Source of the DNA: Mucilaginibacter geliditolerans
Lineage (GTDB): Bacteria > Bacteroidota > Bacteroidia > Sphingobacteriales > Sphingobacteriaceae
DNA length: 64,000 nucleotides
Direction of reading: 5' to 3'
NCBI RefSeq assembly: GCF_014200495.1
Contig: NZ_JACHBY010000009.1
Coordinates: 62,001-126,000 of the forward strand
The notes under the pieces were generated by a model, which saw only the letters and a list, made by a program, of their open reading frames with translations, searched no databases and had not been told where the DNA came from. Positions 1-12,209 of the stretch are shown piece by piece (position 1 is the first letter of the stretch; the number at the start of each line of letters is the position of its first letter). The position numbers and the translations under genes are program-made.

Positions 1-1856
1 CGAAGATCCAGCTCTAAAAAGACAACCTTTTTACCTGTTAATGCCAGGGTACTGCCTAAATTCAGGGATATAAATGTTTTACCCTCGCCACTCATGCTCG
101 ACGTAAACATTATAACCTGTGGTTCATTCTGCTTTATTAAATACTGCAAATTGGTACGCAGCGCTCTAAATTGTTCAGAGATCAGTGTTCGTGAATTTTC
201 TACAACAACTAAACTGGTATTTTCAGCATTGTTTCCAATCTCGGCAACTATAGGTATCCTGGTATTTTTTTCAATATCTTGTTTTGAAATTATTTTAAGG
301 TTTAAACTATCTCTAAAAAACAAGAAACCAAAAGGGAACAGCATTCCGACTACTACACCCAAAGCATAAATTAAATTTTTCTTTGGTTTATACGCTTCTG
401 CATCACTTTTCGCATCATCAATAATCCTTGCGCTTGAAATAGTAGATGTTTTAGAGATCATTGTCTCTTCTCTTTTTTGCAAAAGGAATAAATATAATTC
501 CTGCTTCAAGTTTTGTTGTCTCGAGTAGTCTAAGAATAAGCGCTCTTTTTCGGGTACTCCTTTAATTTGATTATTAAGCAAACTACTTCTGTCTTGAAGT
601 CCACTTTTAGCAATTTGCAATCCTTTTTTATAAGCTTCAAAGCTTTTAAAAAGGCTAACCTTTACAGTTTCAATCTGATCATCGAGGCTTTTAACAACAG
701 GATTGTCCTCTTTATAAGATAGGTTTAATTTACTCCTATCCATAAGCAACTCATTATATTTGCCAATTGCATCCGCAAACACCGGATCCTGATCCGTAAG
801 TGAACTTGGTATAATTGTTTTATTTGCGGGATCTTTTATATATCTCTCAAGATCATCTATTACTGAGAGCTGAATTTCCTGCGTATTTAATTGATTATAA
901 TAATCACTGGCGCTGGTAACCAAAGCTTTCGATTGTTCATCAGCGTCCGCTATATTATTTTCACGTTTAAATCCGGAGAAATTCTTTTCTACATCTGATA
1001 ATTCTCTTTGAACAATTACCAGGCGCCTGTTAATAAACGCAACCGTACTATCTGCTGTTTCAACTTTATACTCGAGGTTAGCTTTTAAATAATTATCCAT
1101 TAACGATTCTAAAATAACTTCGCCCTTTTTTGAAACGGGATATTTTAAAATAATATCTATACTGGTACTTTGCTTATCTGACAATTCCACATCCAAATTC
1201 TTGGATAATTCTTCTACTTTACTATCAACAGATTGCATTAAAAGCCTGAATTTACCTGTAGGGTTTTCGCCAAATGCCTTCTGCGAAAATTGCAAATCAT
1301 ATTCCTTCAATTTAATTGTATTGCCGTATTTTATAGTAGTATCAACATTGAAATCACTATTTTCTATATGGATCTGACCATTTTTTGCTATTTCGATATT
1401 ATAAACAGTAGCAGTTACTGAATCTGTTTTGAAGTTTGCGCTAACATTAAAAGGAGCATCGTTAAACAATTCGTCCTTTCTCAATCTTCCTTTCCTGTAT
1501 AAGGTGATATTCAGGTTCATTTGCCTTACAACTTTCTCCATTAAAGATCTGGAGTTTAATATATCAATCTCATTTTGAGCGTTACTTGGCAAATCAAATA
1601 AACTGGAAAAATCAGAAGATTGACTACTACTAAGCCCTCCACCAAGGCTTTTTTTATCATCTTCAATTAATAATTTACTGTTTATTTTATATTCGGGAGT
1701 TGCATATTTTATATATAGTACAGCGGCAAACAAGCAAATTATAATACTTATTATAAATAAATACCAACTGGAAATAATTTTACTTAATAGCTCTTTATAA
1801 TCAAAGCCTTCTTCATCCGCAAAATTCAAATTACTGTTGTGATCCTGGTTATTCAT
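1..1856 (-). CDS. Wzc-like polysaccharide co-polymerase / BY-kinase (partial, 3' end outside window)
   Basis: An open frame runs from an ATG at 1856 on the minus strand off the window edge (about 618 codons seen). It has an N-terminal membrane segment at residues ~27-49, a long periplasmic Wzz/GNVR-type coiled-coil region, a second membrane segment at ~495-515, and then a cytoplasmic tyrosine-kinase domain that begins before the edge. The Walker A motif SGEGKT lies at ~588-594 and the Walker A' motif FLELDLR is the last thing visible. The family sets chain length and drives export of capsule or exopolysaccharide, regulated by C-terminal tyrosine phosphorylation, but that C-terminus is not in view. 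It lies 10 bases downstream of the Wza-like gene, so the two are almost certainly one operon. Confidence 0.9.
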   Translation of the reverse strand, partial: MNNQDHNSNLNFADEEGFDYKELLSKIISSWYLFIISIIICLFAAVLYIKYATPEYKINSKLLIEDDKKSLGGGLSSSQSSDFSSLFDLPSNAQNEIDILNSRSLMEKVVRQMNLNITLYRKGRLRKDELFNDAPFNVSANFKTDSVTATVYNIEIAKNGQIHIENSDFNVDTTIKYGNTIKLKEYDLQFSQKAFGENPTGKFRLLMQSVDSKVEELSKNLDVELSDKQSTSIDIILKYPVSKKGEVILESLMDNYLKANLEYKVETADSTVAFINRRLVIVQRELSDVEKNFSGFKRENNIADADEQSKALVTSASDYYNQLNTQEIQLSVIDDLERYIKDPANKTIIPSSLTDQDPVFADAIGKYNELLMDRSKLNLSYKEDNPVVKSLDDQIETVKVSLFKSFEAYKKGLQIAKSGLQDRSSLLNNQIKGVPEKERLFLDYSRQQNLKQELYLFLLQKREETMISKTSTISSARIIDDAKSDAEAYKPKKNLIYALGVVVGMLFPFGFLFFRDSLNLKIISKQDIEKNTRIPIVAEIGNNAENTSLVVVENSRTLISEQFRALRTNLQYLIKQNEPQVIMFTSSMSGEGKTFISLNLGSTLALTGKKVVFLELDL

Positions 1857-1866
1857 TAAATTCTGA

Positions 1867-2682
1867 CTATTTAAAATTGATTCTGCTTATTATTACAATT
1901 ATAACTGTTATGACTGAGCTTAAAATAGCGTAAGTTCTTGCTTGCGCTATATCATTAGCTGCAACTTTCCCCTTTGTTGGTTCTACATATATATAATCAT
2001 TCTGATGTAGATAATAGTAGGGTTGATCAATAAGGTTGCTTTTGGTTAAATTAATGCGATACGCCGTTTTTGACCCATCATTATTCTCTCTTAGCAAAAG
2101 TATATTATCCCGTTTCCCATAAATAGTAAGATCGCCAGCTATGGAAAGCGCATCTAAAAGTGTAACCTTTTCATTAGGCATAATATAAACGGATGGCCTC
2201 GCTACTTCACCTGTAACAGTGATTTTAAAATTCGCATAACGAACAGTAACCGAAGGATCATTGTAAAACTTATTAGCTCTTTCTTTTATAGCTCCCCTTG
2301 CTTCAACTGTTGTAAGCCCCAGCAAATGTATTTTACCAAGCACTGGAATCTCAACATCCCCATCTTTACTCACCAAATAACCACTAATAACGGGTTGACT
2401 GGTTGCCGGACCATTATTATTCGGCCCTAAAAGAGATATATTTCCCAGATTTATTGGTTGCGTGGCGGCAGGATCAACTGTAGAAACTACAATTGATAAA
2501 ATGTCATCAACCTGAATTTTAGGTTCAATATAAGCTGTAATAGGAATAGTTTTTAACACTCCCGAATCAGGGATATCTTCAAAGTATTTGATGTTTTTCC
2601 GAGTTGCACATGAGAATATTGTGGTCGAAATGAACAAAATGAACAAAATGAAATAGGAATTTAGAAGGTATTTTTTTCTCAT
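1867..2682 (-). CDS. Wza-like polysaccharide export outer-membrane lipoprotein
   Basis: 271 aa. The N-terminus is a lipoprotein signal with the lipid-acceptor Cys at residue 25 (TIFSC). A Poly_export domain follows (~55-155; VDDILSIVV is typical), then an SLBB region (~155-235). A hydrophobic stretch at 248-268 near the C-terminus matches the outer-membrane-spanning helix of Wza-type exporters. The protein should form the outer-membrane exit channel for a capsule or exopolysaccharide, working with the co-polymerase/kinase encoded immediately downstream. Which polysaccharide is made cannot be read from this window, because the rest of the locus lies outside it. Confidence 0.9.
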   Translation of the reverse strand: MRKKYLLNSYFILFILFISTTIFSCATRKNIKYFEDIPDSGVLKTIPITAYIEPKIQVDDILSIVVSTVDPAATQPINLGNISLLGPNNNGPATSQPVISGYLVSKDGDVEIPVLGKIHLLGLTTVEARGAIKERANKFYNDPSVTVRYANFKITVTGEVARPSVYIMPNEKVTLLDALSIAGDLTIYGKRDNILLLRENNDGSKTAYRINLTKSNLIDQPYYYLHQNDYIYVEPTKGKVAANDIAQARTYAILSSVITVIIVIISRINFK

Positions 2683-2844
2683 ACGGGTAGATTTTATATC
2701 TATTCAGAAAGCAGACATTAAAACGATGCAATATATGTACTTTTTAGTTAATTACAATTATAAAATTGTTAAGTTTTATATAAAAACACTCTTAATATAA
2801 GATTTTTTTTAATCAATCGTGCTTTTTAATAAAATAATTAAAAT

Positions 2845-3159
2845 TTAAGCTTGTCCTACTGTCCCCCCAAAATTCATGGGAAAACCCGCCGGACCCTGCT
2901 GAATTTTGATACGGCCATTGGCAGTTTCAAATTTTTCTATGTTGTCTTCCAGCGCGGTAAGTAGGCGTTTGGCGTGTTCTGGCGTTAAAATAATTCTTGA
3001 TTTTACCTTCGCCTTTGGCACTCCAGGCATAACACGGATAAAATCAAGCACAAACTCTGAACTTGAATGGGTAATAATTGCCAGGTTAGAATAGATCCCT
3101 TCTGCTATCTCTTCGGAAAGCTCAATATTTAACTGATTTTCGTTTTGTTCTTCTTGCAT
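2845..3159 (-). CDS. DUF3467 domain protein
   Basis: 104 aa, soluble and without a signal peptide. The sequence matches the short DUF3467 family, common in Bacteroidota near rpoC: an acidic N-terminus, the stretch AIITHSSSEFVLDF, the VMPGVPKAKV segment and the ILTPEHAKRLL helix. No biochemical function is established for the family. It follows rpoC on the same strand, but a clear terminator (3317-3348) lies between them, so it is probably transcribed separately. The C-terminal tail (from about residue 85) is Gly/Pro-rich and probably disordered. Confidence 0.85.
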   Translation of the reverse strand: MQEEQNENQLNIELSEEIAEGIYSNLAIITHSSSEFVLDFIRVMPGVPKAKVKSRIILTPEHAKRLLTALEDNIEKFETANGRIKIQQGPAGFPMNFGGTVGQA

Positions 3160-3316
3160 GGTACTAAAATAACAAAGCCTCTCTGTTGCCGAAAGGCTTT
3201 TGTAAAATATTTATTTACTATCTGTTTATATTGCTAACTCTTGTTAAAAGTAATGCTTTTTTTAAAATATTGATAGTTTTCTGGTGGTTATACCACAAGA
3301 AAATCATTCATTAAAC

Positions 3317-3348
3317 AAAAAAACCCGCCAAATGTTGGCGGGTTTTTT
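3317..3348 (-). terminator. Rho-independent terminator after rpoC
   Basis: CCCGCCAA and TTGGCGGG pair around a 3-nt loop. A-runs on one side and T-runs on the other extend the stem, so it can work on either strand. It sits 22 bases past the rpoC stop and ends the rpoBC transcript. Confidence 0.9.
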
Positions 3349-3369
3349 AAATTTATTTTACCGGATTAA

Positions 3370-6300
3370 TTATGCTTCTACTTCTTCAGTTTTTGAAGCC
3401 ATTAAACGGTCAAATTCCTCTTGTGAACCTACGCGGATATTTTCATATACACGTAAACCGGTTCCTGATGGAATAAGGTGACCAACAATAACGTTTTCTT
3501 TCAATCCAAGCATGTTGTCTTTTTTACCTGCGATTGCTGCTTCGTTCAGTACTTTGGTAGTTTCCTGGAACGATGCTGCCGAGATAAACGACTTGGTGCC
3601 TAATGACGCCCTTGTTATACCTTGCAGTATAGGGCTTGATGTTGCAGCTATTGCATCACGTACTTCAACCAATCTTAAATCTTTACGTTTCAAGATTGAG
3701 TTTTCGTCTCTCAGCTTTCTAACAGATACAATCTGTCCGGCTTTTAACGAAGCTGAATCACCTGGCTCAACAACAACTTTCTTATCGAATATATCGTCGT
3801 TCTCGATCATGAAATCCCAGCTGTCAACAGCTTCTTTTTCAAGGAACGTAGTATCGCCCGCATCTTCGATAGATACTTTCTGCATCATCTGGTGCACGAT
3901 AACCTCAAAGTGCTTATCGTTGATCTTCACACCTTGCAAACGGTAAACTTCCTGTATACCATTTACCAGGTATTCCTGCACTGCAGCAGGGCCTTTAATA
4001 GCCAGGATATCAGCAGGTGATATTGAACCGTCAGAAAGCGGCATACCAGCCTTCACAAAGTCATTATCCTGTACAAGGATGTGTTTAGATAATGGAACAA
4101 GGTATTTCTTGATCTGACCATCTTTTGATTCGATAGTCATTTCGCGGTTACCACGTTTAACACCACCTAAGGTTACAACACCATCAATTTCAGTTACTAC
4201 TGCAGGGTTTGATGGGTTACGTGCTTCAAATAACTCGGTTACACGTGGTAAACCACCTGTAATGTCACGGGTTTTACCTGTTGAACGAGGGATCTTAGCA
4301 ATAACCTGTCCTGTTTGTAGTTTCTCGCCTTCATCAACTGCGATGTGGGCGCCTACCGGGATGTTATAGCCTTTTATCACATTACCCTTACCATCGCTGA
4401 TCTGGATAACAGGATTCTTGGTTTTATCTCTTGTATCGATAATTACTTTTTCACGGTGACCTGTTTGCTCGTCTGATTCTTCACGGAAAGTAATACCTTC
4501 CAATACAGCTTCAAACTGGGTTGTACCTGCAAATTCAGATATGATAACCGCGTTATACGGATCCCATGAACAGATACGGTCGCCTTTAGCGATCTTACTG
4601 CCATCTTTTACGTATAAGTAAGCACCGTAAGGAATATTGTTAGTTACAATAACTTTATTAGTGCCTTCTTCTACAATACGGAACTCGCCTGAACGACCCA
4701 ATACTACATCAACAACACCATCTTCAGTTTTGTAAGCAACGGTACGAACGTTTTCAAATTCAATTACACCTTCAAACCTTGCGTTGATCTGTGATTCAGC
4801 CGCGATGTTTGACGCGGTACCACCCACGTGGAATGTACGCAGTGTTAACTGTGTACCCGGCTCACCGATTGACTGTGCTGCAATTACACCAACAGCCTCG
4901 CCACGCTGCACGCGTTTACCGCTTGCAAGGTTACGGCCGTAGCATAATGCACATACACCACGTTTGCTTTCGCATGTTAATACTGAACGTATCTCGATAC
5001 CTTCTAACGGTGAGTTCTCAATGTTCTTAGAGATATCTTCGTCAATATCCTGACCTGCTGATACTAACAGTTCGTTAGTAATAGGGTCATATACTGAATG
5101 TAATGAGGTACGGCCTAATATACGCTCGTGTAATGGCTCAACAATATCCTCGTTATCTTTAAGGGCGGTTGTATATATACCTCTTAAAGTACCGCAATCT
5201 TCTTCACCAACGATCATATCCTGGGCAACGTCATGTAAACGACGGGTTAAGTAACCAGCATCAGCTGTTTTTAACGCCGTATCCGCCAAACCTTTACGTG
5301 CACCGTGAGTTGAGATAAAGTATTCCAATACCGACAAACCTTCTTTAAAGTTTGAAAGGATCGGGTTTTCAATGATCTCACCACCTGAACCTGATTTTTG
5401 CGGTTTCGCCATCAATCCCCTCATACCTGCAAGCTGGCGTATCTGCTCTTTAGAACCACGTGCTCCTGAATCAAGCATCATGTATACTGAGTTGAAGCCC
5501 TGGTTATCAGTTGACAGAATTTCCATCACATTCGCTGTTAAGCGGTTGTTGATACGTGTCCAGATATCGATGATCTGATTGTAACGCTCATTATTAGTGA
5601 TGAAACCCATGTTATAGTTACCCATTACATCTTCAACTTCTTTTGAAGCCTGAGCTATCAGCGTAACTTTTTCTGCAGGGATGTTAATATCCTTCAGGTT
5701 AAATGATAAACCACCCTGGAATGCCATCTTGAAACCTAATTCCTTAATATCATCAAGGAACTGGGCCGCACGTGCCATACCAGTTGTTTTTACTACTTCA
5801 CCAATAATATCACGCAGTGATTTTTTGGTTAACAGCTCATTTATGTAACCAACCTCAACCGGTACATGCTGATTGAACAACACGCGGCCTACAGTGGTAT
5901 CAATAATTTTATTTACAATGCTGCCATCTCTTTCCTTAACAAAAGTTTTCACTTTTATAAAGGCATGCAGGGCTAATTTCTTCTCGTTATAAGCGATGAT
6001 CACTTCTTCCGGAGAATAGAAAGTTAAGCCTGAACCTGCAACGATATGACCTTCTTCAGATTTACGGCCCTTGGTTATGTAGTACAAACCAAGTACCATA
6101 TCCTGCGAAGGTACAGTGATTGGCGTACCGTTAGCCGGGTTAAGGATGTTATGCGAAGCAAGCATTAAGATTTGGGCTTCCAAAATTGCCGCGTTACCTA
6201 GTGGTACGTGAACGGCCATCTGGTCACCGTCAAAATCCGCGTTGAAGGCGGTACAGGTTAAAGGGTGCAACTGGATAGCTTTACCTTCAACCAATTTTGG

Positions 6301-7656
6301 CTGGAACGACTGGATACCTAACCTGTGCAGCGTAGGCGCACGGTTTAGTAATACAGGGTGTCCTTTTAATACATTCTCTAATATATCCCAAACTAATGGA
6401 TCCTTACGGTCAACAATCTTTTTGGCAGATTTTACTGTTTTAACCACACCACGCTCAATCATTTTGCGGATGATAAATGGTTTAAACAATTCGGCAGCCA
6501 TATCTTTTGGTAAACCGCACTCGTGTAATTTAAGGTTTGGACCTACAACAATTACCGAACGTGCTGAATAATCCACACGTTTACCTAATAAGTTTTGACG
6601 GAAACGGCCTTGTTTACCTTTCAGGATGTCTGAAAGTGATTTCAATGCACGGTTACCTTCAGTTTTTACCGCGTTTACTTTACGTGAGTTATCGAACAAC
6701 GAGTCAACAGCTTCCTGTAACATACGTTTTTCGTTACGTAAAATAACCTCTGGCGCTTTAATCTCGATCAAACGTTTTAAACGGTTGTTACGGATAATTA
6801 CACGACGGTAAAGGTCATTTAGATCTGAAGTAGCAAAACGGCCACCTTCCAGTGGTACTAACGGGCGCAGTTCAGGCGGGATAACCGGAACGATCTTAAC
6901 GATCATCCACTCAGGGTTATTCTCGATCCTGTCTTTTGAATCGCGGAAAGCTTCAACAACCTGTAAACGTTTTAAAGCTTCGTTTTTACGTTGTTGTGAG
7001 GTTTCATTAGCAGCCTGGTGACGTAAGTTATAAGATAACTCGTCAAGGTTAAGGCGTTTTAATAATTCTTCCAAAGCTTCAGCACCCATTTTGGCAACAA
7101 ATTTCTGTGGATCTTTGTCGTCAAGGTACTGGTTTTCTTTAGGAAGGGTATCCAGAATATCCAGGTATTCTTCTTCTGTCAGGAAATCCATTTTATTGAT
7201 TCCGTCAGCTTCTTTAATACCTGCTTGTATAACTACGTATCTTTCATAGTATATGATAAGATCGAGCCTTTTTGTTGGTAAGCCTAATAAATAACCAATT
7301 TTGTTTGGTAATGAACGGAAGTACCAGATGTGCGCAACAGGAACCACCAAGTTGATGTGGCCCATACGCTCACGGCGTACTTTCTTTTCGGTTACTTCAA
7401 CACCGCAACGATCACAAACTATACCCTTGTAACGGATACGTTTGTATTTACCGCAATGGCACTCATAATCTTTAACCGGACCGAAGATACGTTCGCAGAA
7501 CAAACCATCACGCTCAGGCTTGTAGGTCCTGTAGTTGATGGTCTCCGGTTTTAAAACCTCACCGCTTGAACGCTCAAGAATTGACTCTGGTGAAGCCAAG
7601 CTGATTGTAATGGTGGTGAAGTTACTTTTGATTTTATTATCCTTTTTGTAAGACAT
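3370..7656 (-). CDS. rpoC: DNA-directed RNA polymerase subunit beta'
   Basis: 1428 aa, full length for Bacteroidota. The catalytic Mg-binding motif NADFDGDQ is at ~470-478. The N-terminal zinc site is made of the CHCGKY...CDRCG cysteines (~66-85) and the second of [11 protein letters not shown] (~895-910). It forms the active-site half of RNA polymerase with RpoB. The ATG is preceded by AAAAGGAGA, a strong Shine-Dalgarno, which is not typical of most genes in this phylum. It is co-transcribed behind rpoB, with a potential hairpin in the 98-base gap. Confidence 0.99.
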   Translation of the reverse strand: MSYKKDNKIKSNFTTITISLASPESILERSSGEVLKPETINYRTYKPERDGLFCERIFGPVKDYECHCGKYKRIRYKGIVCDRCGVEVTEKKVRRERMGHINLVVPVAHIWYFRSLPNKIGYLLGLPTKRLDLIIYYERYVVIQAGIKEADGINKMDFLTEEEYLDILDTLPKENQYLDDKDPQKFVAKMGAEALEELLKRLNLDELSYNLRHQAANETSQQRKNEALKRLQVVEAFRDSKDRIENNPEWMIVKIVPVIPPELRPLVPLEGGRFATSDLNDLYRRVIIRNNRLKRLIEIKAPEVILRNEKRMLQEAVDSLFDNSRKVNAVKTEGNRALKSLSDILKGKQGRFRQNLLGKRVDYSARSVIVVGPNLKLHECGLPKDMAAELFKPFIIRKMIERGVVKTVKSAKKIVDRKDPLVWDILENVLKGHPVLLNRAPTLHRLGIQSFQPKLVEGKAIQLHPLTCTAFNADFDGDQMAVHVPLGNAAILEAQILMLASHNILNPANGTPITVPSQDMVLGLYYITKGRKSEEGHIVAGSGLTFYSPEEVIIAYNEKKLALHAFIKVKTFVKERDGSIVNKIIDTTVGRVLFNQHVPVEVGYINELLTKKSLRDIIGEVVKTTGMARAAQFLDDIKELGFKMAFQGGLSFNLKDINIPAEKVTLIAQASKEVEDVMGNYNMGFITNNERYNQIIDIWTRINNRLTANVMEILSTDNQGFNSVYMMLDSGARGSKEQIRQLAGMRGLMAKPQKSGSGGEIIENPILSNFKEGLSVLEYFISTHGARKGLADTALKTADAGYLTRRLHDVAQDMIVGEEDCGTLRGIYTTALKDNEDIVEPLHERILGRTSLHSVYDPITNELLVSAGQDIDEDISKNIENSPLEGIEIRSVLTCESKRGVCALCYGRNLASGKRVQRGEAVGVIAAQSIGEPGTQLTLRTFHVGGTASNIAAESQINARFEGVIEFENVRTVAYKTEDGVVDVVLGRSGEFRIVEEGTNKVIVTNNIPYGAYLYVKDGSKIAKGDRICSWDPYNAVIISEFAGTTQFEAVLEGITFREESDEQTGHREKVIIDTRDKTKNPVIQISDGKGNVIKGYNIPVGAHIAVDEGEKLQTGQVIAKIPRSTGKTRDITGGLPRVTELFEARNPSNPAVVTEIDGVVTLGGVKRGNREMTIESKDGQIKKYLVPLSKHILVQDNDFVKAGMPLSDGSISPADILAIKGPAAVQEYLVNGIQEVYRLQGVKINDKHFEVIVHQMMQKVSIEDAGDTTFLEKEAVDSWDFMIENDDIFDKKVVVEPGDSASLKAGQIVSVRKLRDENSILKRKDLRLVEVRDAIAATSSPILQGITRASLGTKSFISAASFQETTKVLNEAAIAGKKDNMLGLKENVIVGHLIPSGTGLRVYENIRVGSQEEFDRLMASKTEEVEA

Positions 7657-7697
7657 AGTCTCCTTTTGTTTAATTATTGAAGGAATGAATTATTGAT

Positions 7698-7754
7698 TTA
7701 TTGATTGTTGAGGAACTGAGTTAATCATAATTCAGTCCCTCAATAATTCAATAA
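7698..7754 (-). other. Hairpin in the rpoB-rpoC gap
   Basis: Imperfect arms at 7698-7719 and 7732-7754 are complementary (TTATTGATTGTTGAGG against CCTCAATAATTCAATAA). They directly follow the rpoB stop codon. There is no U-tract, so it is more likely an RNA stability or processing element, or a decayed intergenic repeat, than a terminator. Confidence 0.55.
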
Positions 7755-10700
7755 TTATTCTAATGTGATATCCAAACCTAAACCTCTTAATTCGTGAACC
7801 AATACGTTGAATGATTCCGGAACTGAAGGAGTTGGCAGGTTTTCACCTTTAACAATAGCCTCGTAAGTTTTAGCGCGGCCGATAACATCATCAGATTTAA
7901 CGGTCAATATTTCCTGCAGTATGTTTGCAGCACCGAATGCTTCAAGTGCCCAAACCTCCATCTCACCAAAACGCTGACCACCAAATTGTGCTTTACCGCC
8001 CAATGGTTGTTGTGTAATTAATGAGTATGGCCCTATTGAACGCGCGTGCATCTTATCATCAACCATGTGGCCCAGTTTCAGCATGTATATAATACCTACT
8101 GTAGTTTGCTGGTCAAAACGATCGCCGGTTAAGCCGTTGTATAAATAGGTACGGCCTGATTCTGGTAAGTTTGCTTTCTTAACCCACTCTTCCACTTCTT
8201 CATGGCTTGCACCATCAAAAATCGGAGTAGCAAATTTAATACCCAGCTCTTTACCTGCCCAGCCTAATACTGTTTCATATATCTGGCCCAGGTTCATACG
8301 TGAAGGTACACCCAGCGGGTTCAACACAATATCAACCGGTGTTCCGTCCTCAAGGAAAGGCATGTCCTCGTCACGTACAATACGTGCAACAATACCTTTG
8401 TTACCGTGGCGGCCTGCCATTTTATCACCCACTTTAAGCTTACGCTTTTTAGCGATGTAAACTTTAGCCATTTGCACGATACCTGATGGAAGCTCATCAC
8501 CTACACTGATAGCGAATTTATCGCGACGGTAAGAACCTAACTCTTCATTAAACTTAATGTTATAGTTATGAAGCAAAGTTTTTATCTGATCGTTCTTGTC
8601 GTCATCAGTTGTCCATTTAGTTGGGTTAATGTTATCGTAATTAAGCTCAACTAATATTTTTTGGGTGAATTTAACACCTTTTGGAACCTGTAACTCTTTG
8701 TAAACATTGAATACACCTTGTGATGTTTTGCCGTTCACTATCTCAAATAACTTCTCGATCAAAGTATTTTTAAGATCTTTTACAGCTTTATCATGTTTGT
8801 TATCCAATCTTTCCAACTGTGCTTTTTCTTCAGCCTTAGTGGTTTTTTTGGCACGTGAGAAAAGTTTGGTATCAATAACAACACCCGCAATTGAAGGCGG
8901 AGTTTTTAATGATGCATCCTTAACGTCACCTGCTTTATCACCAAATATGGCGCGCAACAGTTTTTCTTCCGGTGAAGGATCTGATTCACCTTTTGGAGTG
9001 ATCTTACCGATCAGAATGTCGCCTTCTTTAACCTCAGCACCAACACGGATGATACCGTCTTCGTCAAGGTCTTTAGTAGCTTCTTCTGATACGTTAGGGA
9101 TATCCGGTGTTAATTCTTCTTCACCACGTTTGGTATCACGCACTTCAAGCTCAAATTCTTCAACGTGGAGTGATGTGAATATATCCTGTGAAACCACACG
9201 CTCAGAAATAACGATCGCATCCTCAAAGTTATATCCCTGCCAAGGCATGAATGCTACTTTTAAGTTACGGCCTAAGGCAAGCTCACCATTCTGGGTAGCG
9301 TAGCCTTCGCAAAGCACTTGTCCTTTTTCAACGCGTTCGCCTTTTTTAACAATTGGCTTAAGGTTGATGGTTGTGCTCTGGTTTGTTTTCTTGAACTTGG
9401 TTAAACGGTAGCTGCGGCTATCACCATCGAAAGAGATCAAACGATCCAATTCATTACGGTCATATTTAATACGGATCTCGTTGGCATCTACATACTCAAC
9501 AACTCCATCACCTTCAGCATTTATCAATGTACGTGAATCTTTAGCCACACGGCCTTCCAAACCTGTACCAACAATTGGCGCTTCAGGGCGCAATAAAGGC
9601 ACTGCCTGGCGTTGCATGTTCGATCCCATCAATGCACGGTTAGCATCATCATGTTCCAGGAACGGAATCAATGAAGCCGCGATCGAAGTGATCTGGTTTG
9701 GAGCGATATCCATATAATCAAGTCTATCCGGCTCAATAATAGGGAAGTCACCTTCAAAACGTGCTTTAACACGTGGTGTGCTAAATACGCCTTTATCATC
9801 ATATACTGCGTTGGCCTGTCCAATGGTTTTACCATCTTCGTCCTCTGCTGATAAGTACACAACCGGCTCATCCATAGACACTACACCGTCAACCACACGT
9901 TTGTATGGAGTTTCGATGAAGCCTAAGTTATTGATCTTGGCGTGTACGCAAAGTGAAGATATCAAACCAATGTTCGGTCCTTCCGGTGTTTCAATTGTAC
10001 ATAAACGGCCGTAGTGAGTATAGTGTACGTCACGAACCTCGAAACCTGCACGCTCACGTGACAGACCACCGGGCCCCAGGGCTGACAGACGACGCTTGTG
10101 CGTGATTTCTGCCAGTGGGTTGGTTTGGTCCATAAACTGTGATAGCTGGTTTGTACCGAAGAACGAGTTTATCACTGATGATAATGTACGCGCGTTGATC
10201 AGGTCGGTTGGTGTGAACACCTCGTTGTCACGAATGTTCATACGCTCACGAATGGTACGGGCCATACGTGCTAAACCTACACCGAACTGAGCATATAACT
10301 GCTCACCAACGGTACGTACACGACGGTTTGACAAGTGATCAATATCATCCACCTCAGCTTTTGAGTTGATCAATTTGATCAGGTATTTTACTATCGCGAT
10401 GATATCCTGTTTAGTTAAAACCTTAGTTTCTTCAGAAGTACTAAGTTTCAGCTTACGGTTGATGCGGTAACGACCAACATCACCCAGGTCATAACGTTTA
10501 TCAGAGAAGAATAAACGATCGATGATACCACGGGCTGTTTCTTCATCAGGTGGTTCAGCGTTACGTAACTGGCGATAGATATGCTCAACCGCTTCTTTCT
10601 CAGAGTTTGAAGTATCCTTTTGTAAGGTATTATATATAATAGTGTAATCACCACTGGTTGAGGCATCTTCCTTATTCAGGATGATGGTTTTAACACCTGC

Positions 10701-11558
10701 GTCAATGATCATATCAATATGGTCATCTTCTAACACAGTCTCACGTTCCAGGATGATCTCGTTACGGTCGATAGAAACAACTTCACCGGTATCCTCGTCC
10801 ACAAAATCCTCAACCCATTTTTTAAGCACCCTTGCGGCAAGCTTACGGCCAATGAATTTTTTCAGACCTGATTTACTAACTTTTACTTCGTCGGCAAGTT
10901 CAAACAACTCTAAGATATCTTTATCAGAGTCATAACCTATCGCGCGCAATAAGGTAGTAACCGGGAATTTCTTTTTACGGTCGATGTATGCATACATCAC
11001 GTTGTTAACGTCTGTTGCAAACTCAATCCATGATCCTTTGAAAGGGATAACACGGGCAGAGTATAATTTAGTACCGTTAGTGTGGCGGCTTTGGCCAAAG
11101 AACACACCTGGTGAACGGTGCAATTGCGATACAATTACACGCTCGGCGCCATTGATAACGAATGTACCTTTAGGCGTCATGTAAGGGATAGTTCCCAAGT
11201 ACACGTCCTGTACTATCGTTTCAAAATCTTCATGCTCTTCATCATTACATGAAAGGCGAAGCTTGGCTTTTAAAGGCACACTATAAGTTAACCCGCGCTC
11301 GATACACTCTTGTATATCATAACGTGGCGGATCAATAAAATAGTCAAGAAACTCTAAAACAAAGATGTTTCTTGAATCTGATATTGGAAAGTTTTCGGCA
11401 AACACTTTAAACAGACCCTCTTTATAGCGGTTGTCTGAAGTGGTTTCTAATTGAAAAAATTCCTGGAAAGACTGTAACTGAACATCCAGAAAATCGGGGT
11501 AATCAAGTACCTTTCTGCTGGTTGCAAAGTTTACTCTTTGATTATTTTTGTTTGCCAA
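7755..11558 (-). CDS. rpoB: DNA-directed RNA polymerase subunit beta (TTG start)
   Basis: 1267 aa. The N-terminus (NQRVNFA...YPDFLDVQ) and the C-terminal clamp and flap sequences ([14 protein letters not shown], ...[21 protein letters not shown]) are those of RpoB. The only start consistent with the conserved N-terminus is TTG at 11558-11556; an in-frame TAA lies four codons upstream, so there is no alternative ATG. A non-ATG start could tune beta relative to beta'. The rifampicin-binding region is intact ([18 protein letters not shown]). Transcription comes from the rplKAJL side, through a hairpin-containing gap of about 200 bases. Confidence 0.99.
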   Translation of the reverse strand: MANKNNQRVNFATSRKVLDYPDFLDVQLQSFQEFFQLETTSDNRYKEGLFKVFAENFPISDSRNIFVLEFLDYFIDPPRYDIQECIERGLTYSVPLKAKLRLSCNDEEHEDFETIVQDVYLGTIPYMTPKGTFVINGAERVIVSQLHRSPGVFFGQSRHTNGTKLYSARVIPFKGSWIEFATDVNNVMYAYIDRKKKFPVTTLLRAIGYDSDKDILELFELADEVKVSKSGLKKFIGRKLAARVLKKWVEDFVDEDTGEVVSIDRNEIILERETVLEDDHIDMIIDAGVKTIILNKEDASTSGDYTIIYNTLQKDTSNSEKEAVEHIYRQLRNAEPPDEETARGIIDRLFFSDKRYDLGDVGRYRINRKLKLSTSEETKVLTKQDIIAIVKYLIKLINSKAEVDDIDHLSNRRVRTVGEQLYAQFGVGLARMARTIRERMNIRDNEVFTPTDLINARTLSSVINSFFGTNQLSQFMDQTNPLAEITHKRRLSALGPGGLSRERAGFEVRDVHYTHYGRLCTIETPEGPNIGLISSLCVHAKINNLGFIETPYKRVVDGVVSMDEPVVYLSAEDEDGKTIGQANAVYDDKGVFSTPRVKARFEGDFPIIEPDRLDYMDIAPNQITSIAASLIPFLEHDDANRALMGSNMQRQAVPLLRPEAPIVGTGLEGRVAKDSRTLINAEGDGVVEYVDANEIRIKYDRNELDRLISFDGDSRSYRLTKFKKTNQSTTINLKPIVKKGERVEKGQVLCEGYATQNGELALGRNLKVAFMPWQGYNFEDAIVISERVVSQDIFTSLHVEEFELEVRDTKRGEEELTPDIPNVSEEATKDLDEDGIIRVGAEVKEGDILIGKITPKGESDPSPEEKLLRAIFGDKAGDVKDASLKTPPSIAGVVIDTKLFSRAKKTTKAEEKAQLERLDNKHDKAVKDLKNTLIEKLFEIVNGKTSQGVFNVYKELQVPKGVKFTQKILVELNYDNINPTKWTTDDDKNDQIKTLLHNYNIKFNEELGSYRRDKFAISVGDELPSGIVQMAKVYIAKKRKLKVGDKMAGRHGNKGIVARIVRDEDMPFLEDGTPVDIVLNPLGVPSRMNLGQIYETVLGWAGKELGIKFATPIFDGASHEEVEEWVKKANLPESGRTYLYNGLTGDRFDQQTTVGIIYMLKLGHMVDDKMHARSIGPYSLITQQPLGGKAQFGGQRFGEMEVWALEAFGAANILQEILTVKSDDVIGRAKTYEAIVKGENLPTPSVPESFNVLVHELRGLGLDITLE

Positions 11559-11710
11559 GGGATTATAATTTTAGTTTATTCTTTATAGATATGAGAATTG
11601 AGATTAGAGATTTGAGACTAGAATTTCAATTTATCAACGGTTCGATCCCGCTAAAAATCTCATATCTCATATCTAACATCTCAGATCTAGTACCAAACCA
11701 TTATAAACAG

Positions 11711-11752
11711 CAATAGACCCCGACCAAAAACGGTCGGAGTCTGATGCTATTG
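11711..11752 (-). other. rplL-rpoB intergenic hairpin (attenuator or processing site)
   Basis: 11715-11725 pairs with 11732-11742 (one mismatch), and the stem is extended by CAATA/TATTG at 11711-11715 and 11748-11752. No U-run follows on the minus strand, so it should pause, attenuate or be cleaved rather than fully terminate. In many bacteria the rplL-rpoB gap contains a partial attenuator that sets the L7/L12 to RNA polymerase ratio; a similar role here is inferred. Confidence 0.6.
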
Positions 11753-11766
11753 TGTATCGGGTTAAA

Positions 11767-12150
11767 TTATTTAACCTCAACTACTGCTCCGGCTTCTTCT
11801 AATTGTTTTTTCAGAGATTCAGCTTCTTCTTTAGTAACACCAGTTTTTACTTCTTTAGGTGCACCATCAACTAAGTCTTTAGCTTCTTTCAAACCAAGGC
11901 CGGTTAGGTCTTTTACTAATTTAACAACTGCTAATTTAGCGCCACCTGCTTCTTTCAGGATAACGTCAAATGCAGTTTGAACTGCCTCAGCAGCAGGGGC
12001 GTCATCGCCACCAGCTGGAGCAGCAGCAACAGCAACAGCTGCAGCAGCAGGCTCAATGCCATACTCGTCTTTTAAGATCTGAGCTAATTCGTTTACTTCT
12101 TTTACTGTTAAGTTTACCAACTGTTCAGCAAACGCTTTTAAATCCGCCAT
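11767..12150 (-). CDS. rplL: 50S ribosomal protein bL12 (L7/L12)
   Basis: 127 aa, a typical length. The N-terminal dimerisation helix region (1-35) is followed by an Ala-rich hinge ([14 protein letters not shown]) and the C-terminal factor-binding domain with [16 protein letters not shown]. It forms the ribosome stalk with L10 and recruits EF-Tu, EF-G and IF2. It lies 59 bases after rplJ and is the last ribosomal gene before rpoB. Confidence 0.99.
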   Translation of the reverse strand: MADLKAFAEQLVNLTVKEVNELAQILKDEYGIEPAAAAVAVAAAPAGGDDAPAAEAVQTAFDVILKEAGGAKLAVVKLVKDLTGLGLKEAKDLVDGAPKEVKTGVTKEEAESLKKQLEEAGAVVEVK

Positions 12151-12209
12151 TTTATTTTAATTTTACTTTAATGCTTTGTGTTTTTTAATTTCGAACTTAT
12201 AGGTGTTCG

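Noticed and set aside
7755..11558. Several long plus-strand frames inside rpoB and rpoC (up to 198 codons)
   Set aside because: They are mirror frames of highly conserved genes; none has family-like sequence or a start context.
11711..11752. Full rho-independent terminator between rplL and rpoB
   Set aside because: The stem lacks a U-run on the transcribed strand, and rpoB needs read-through.
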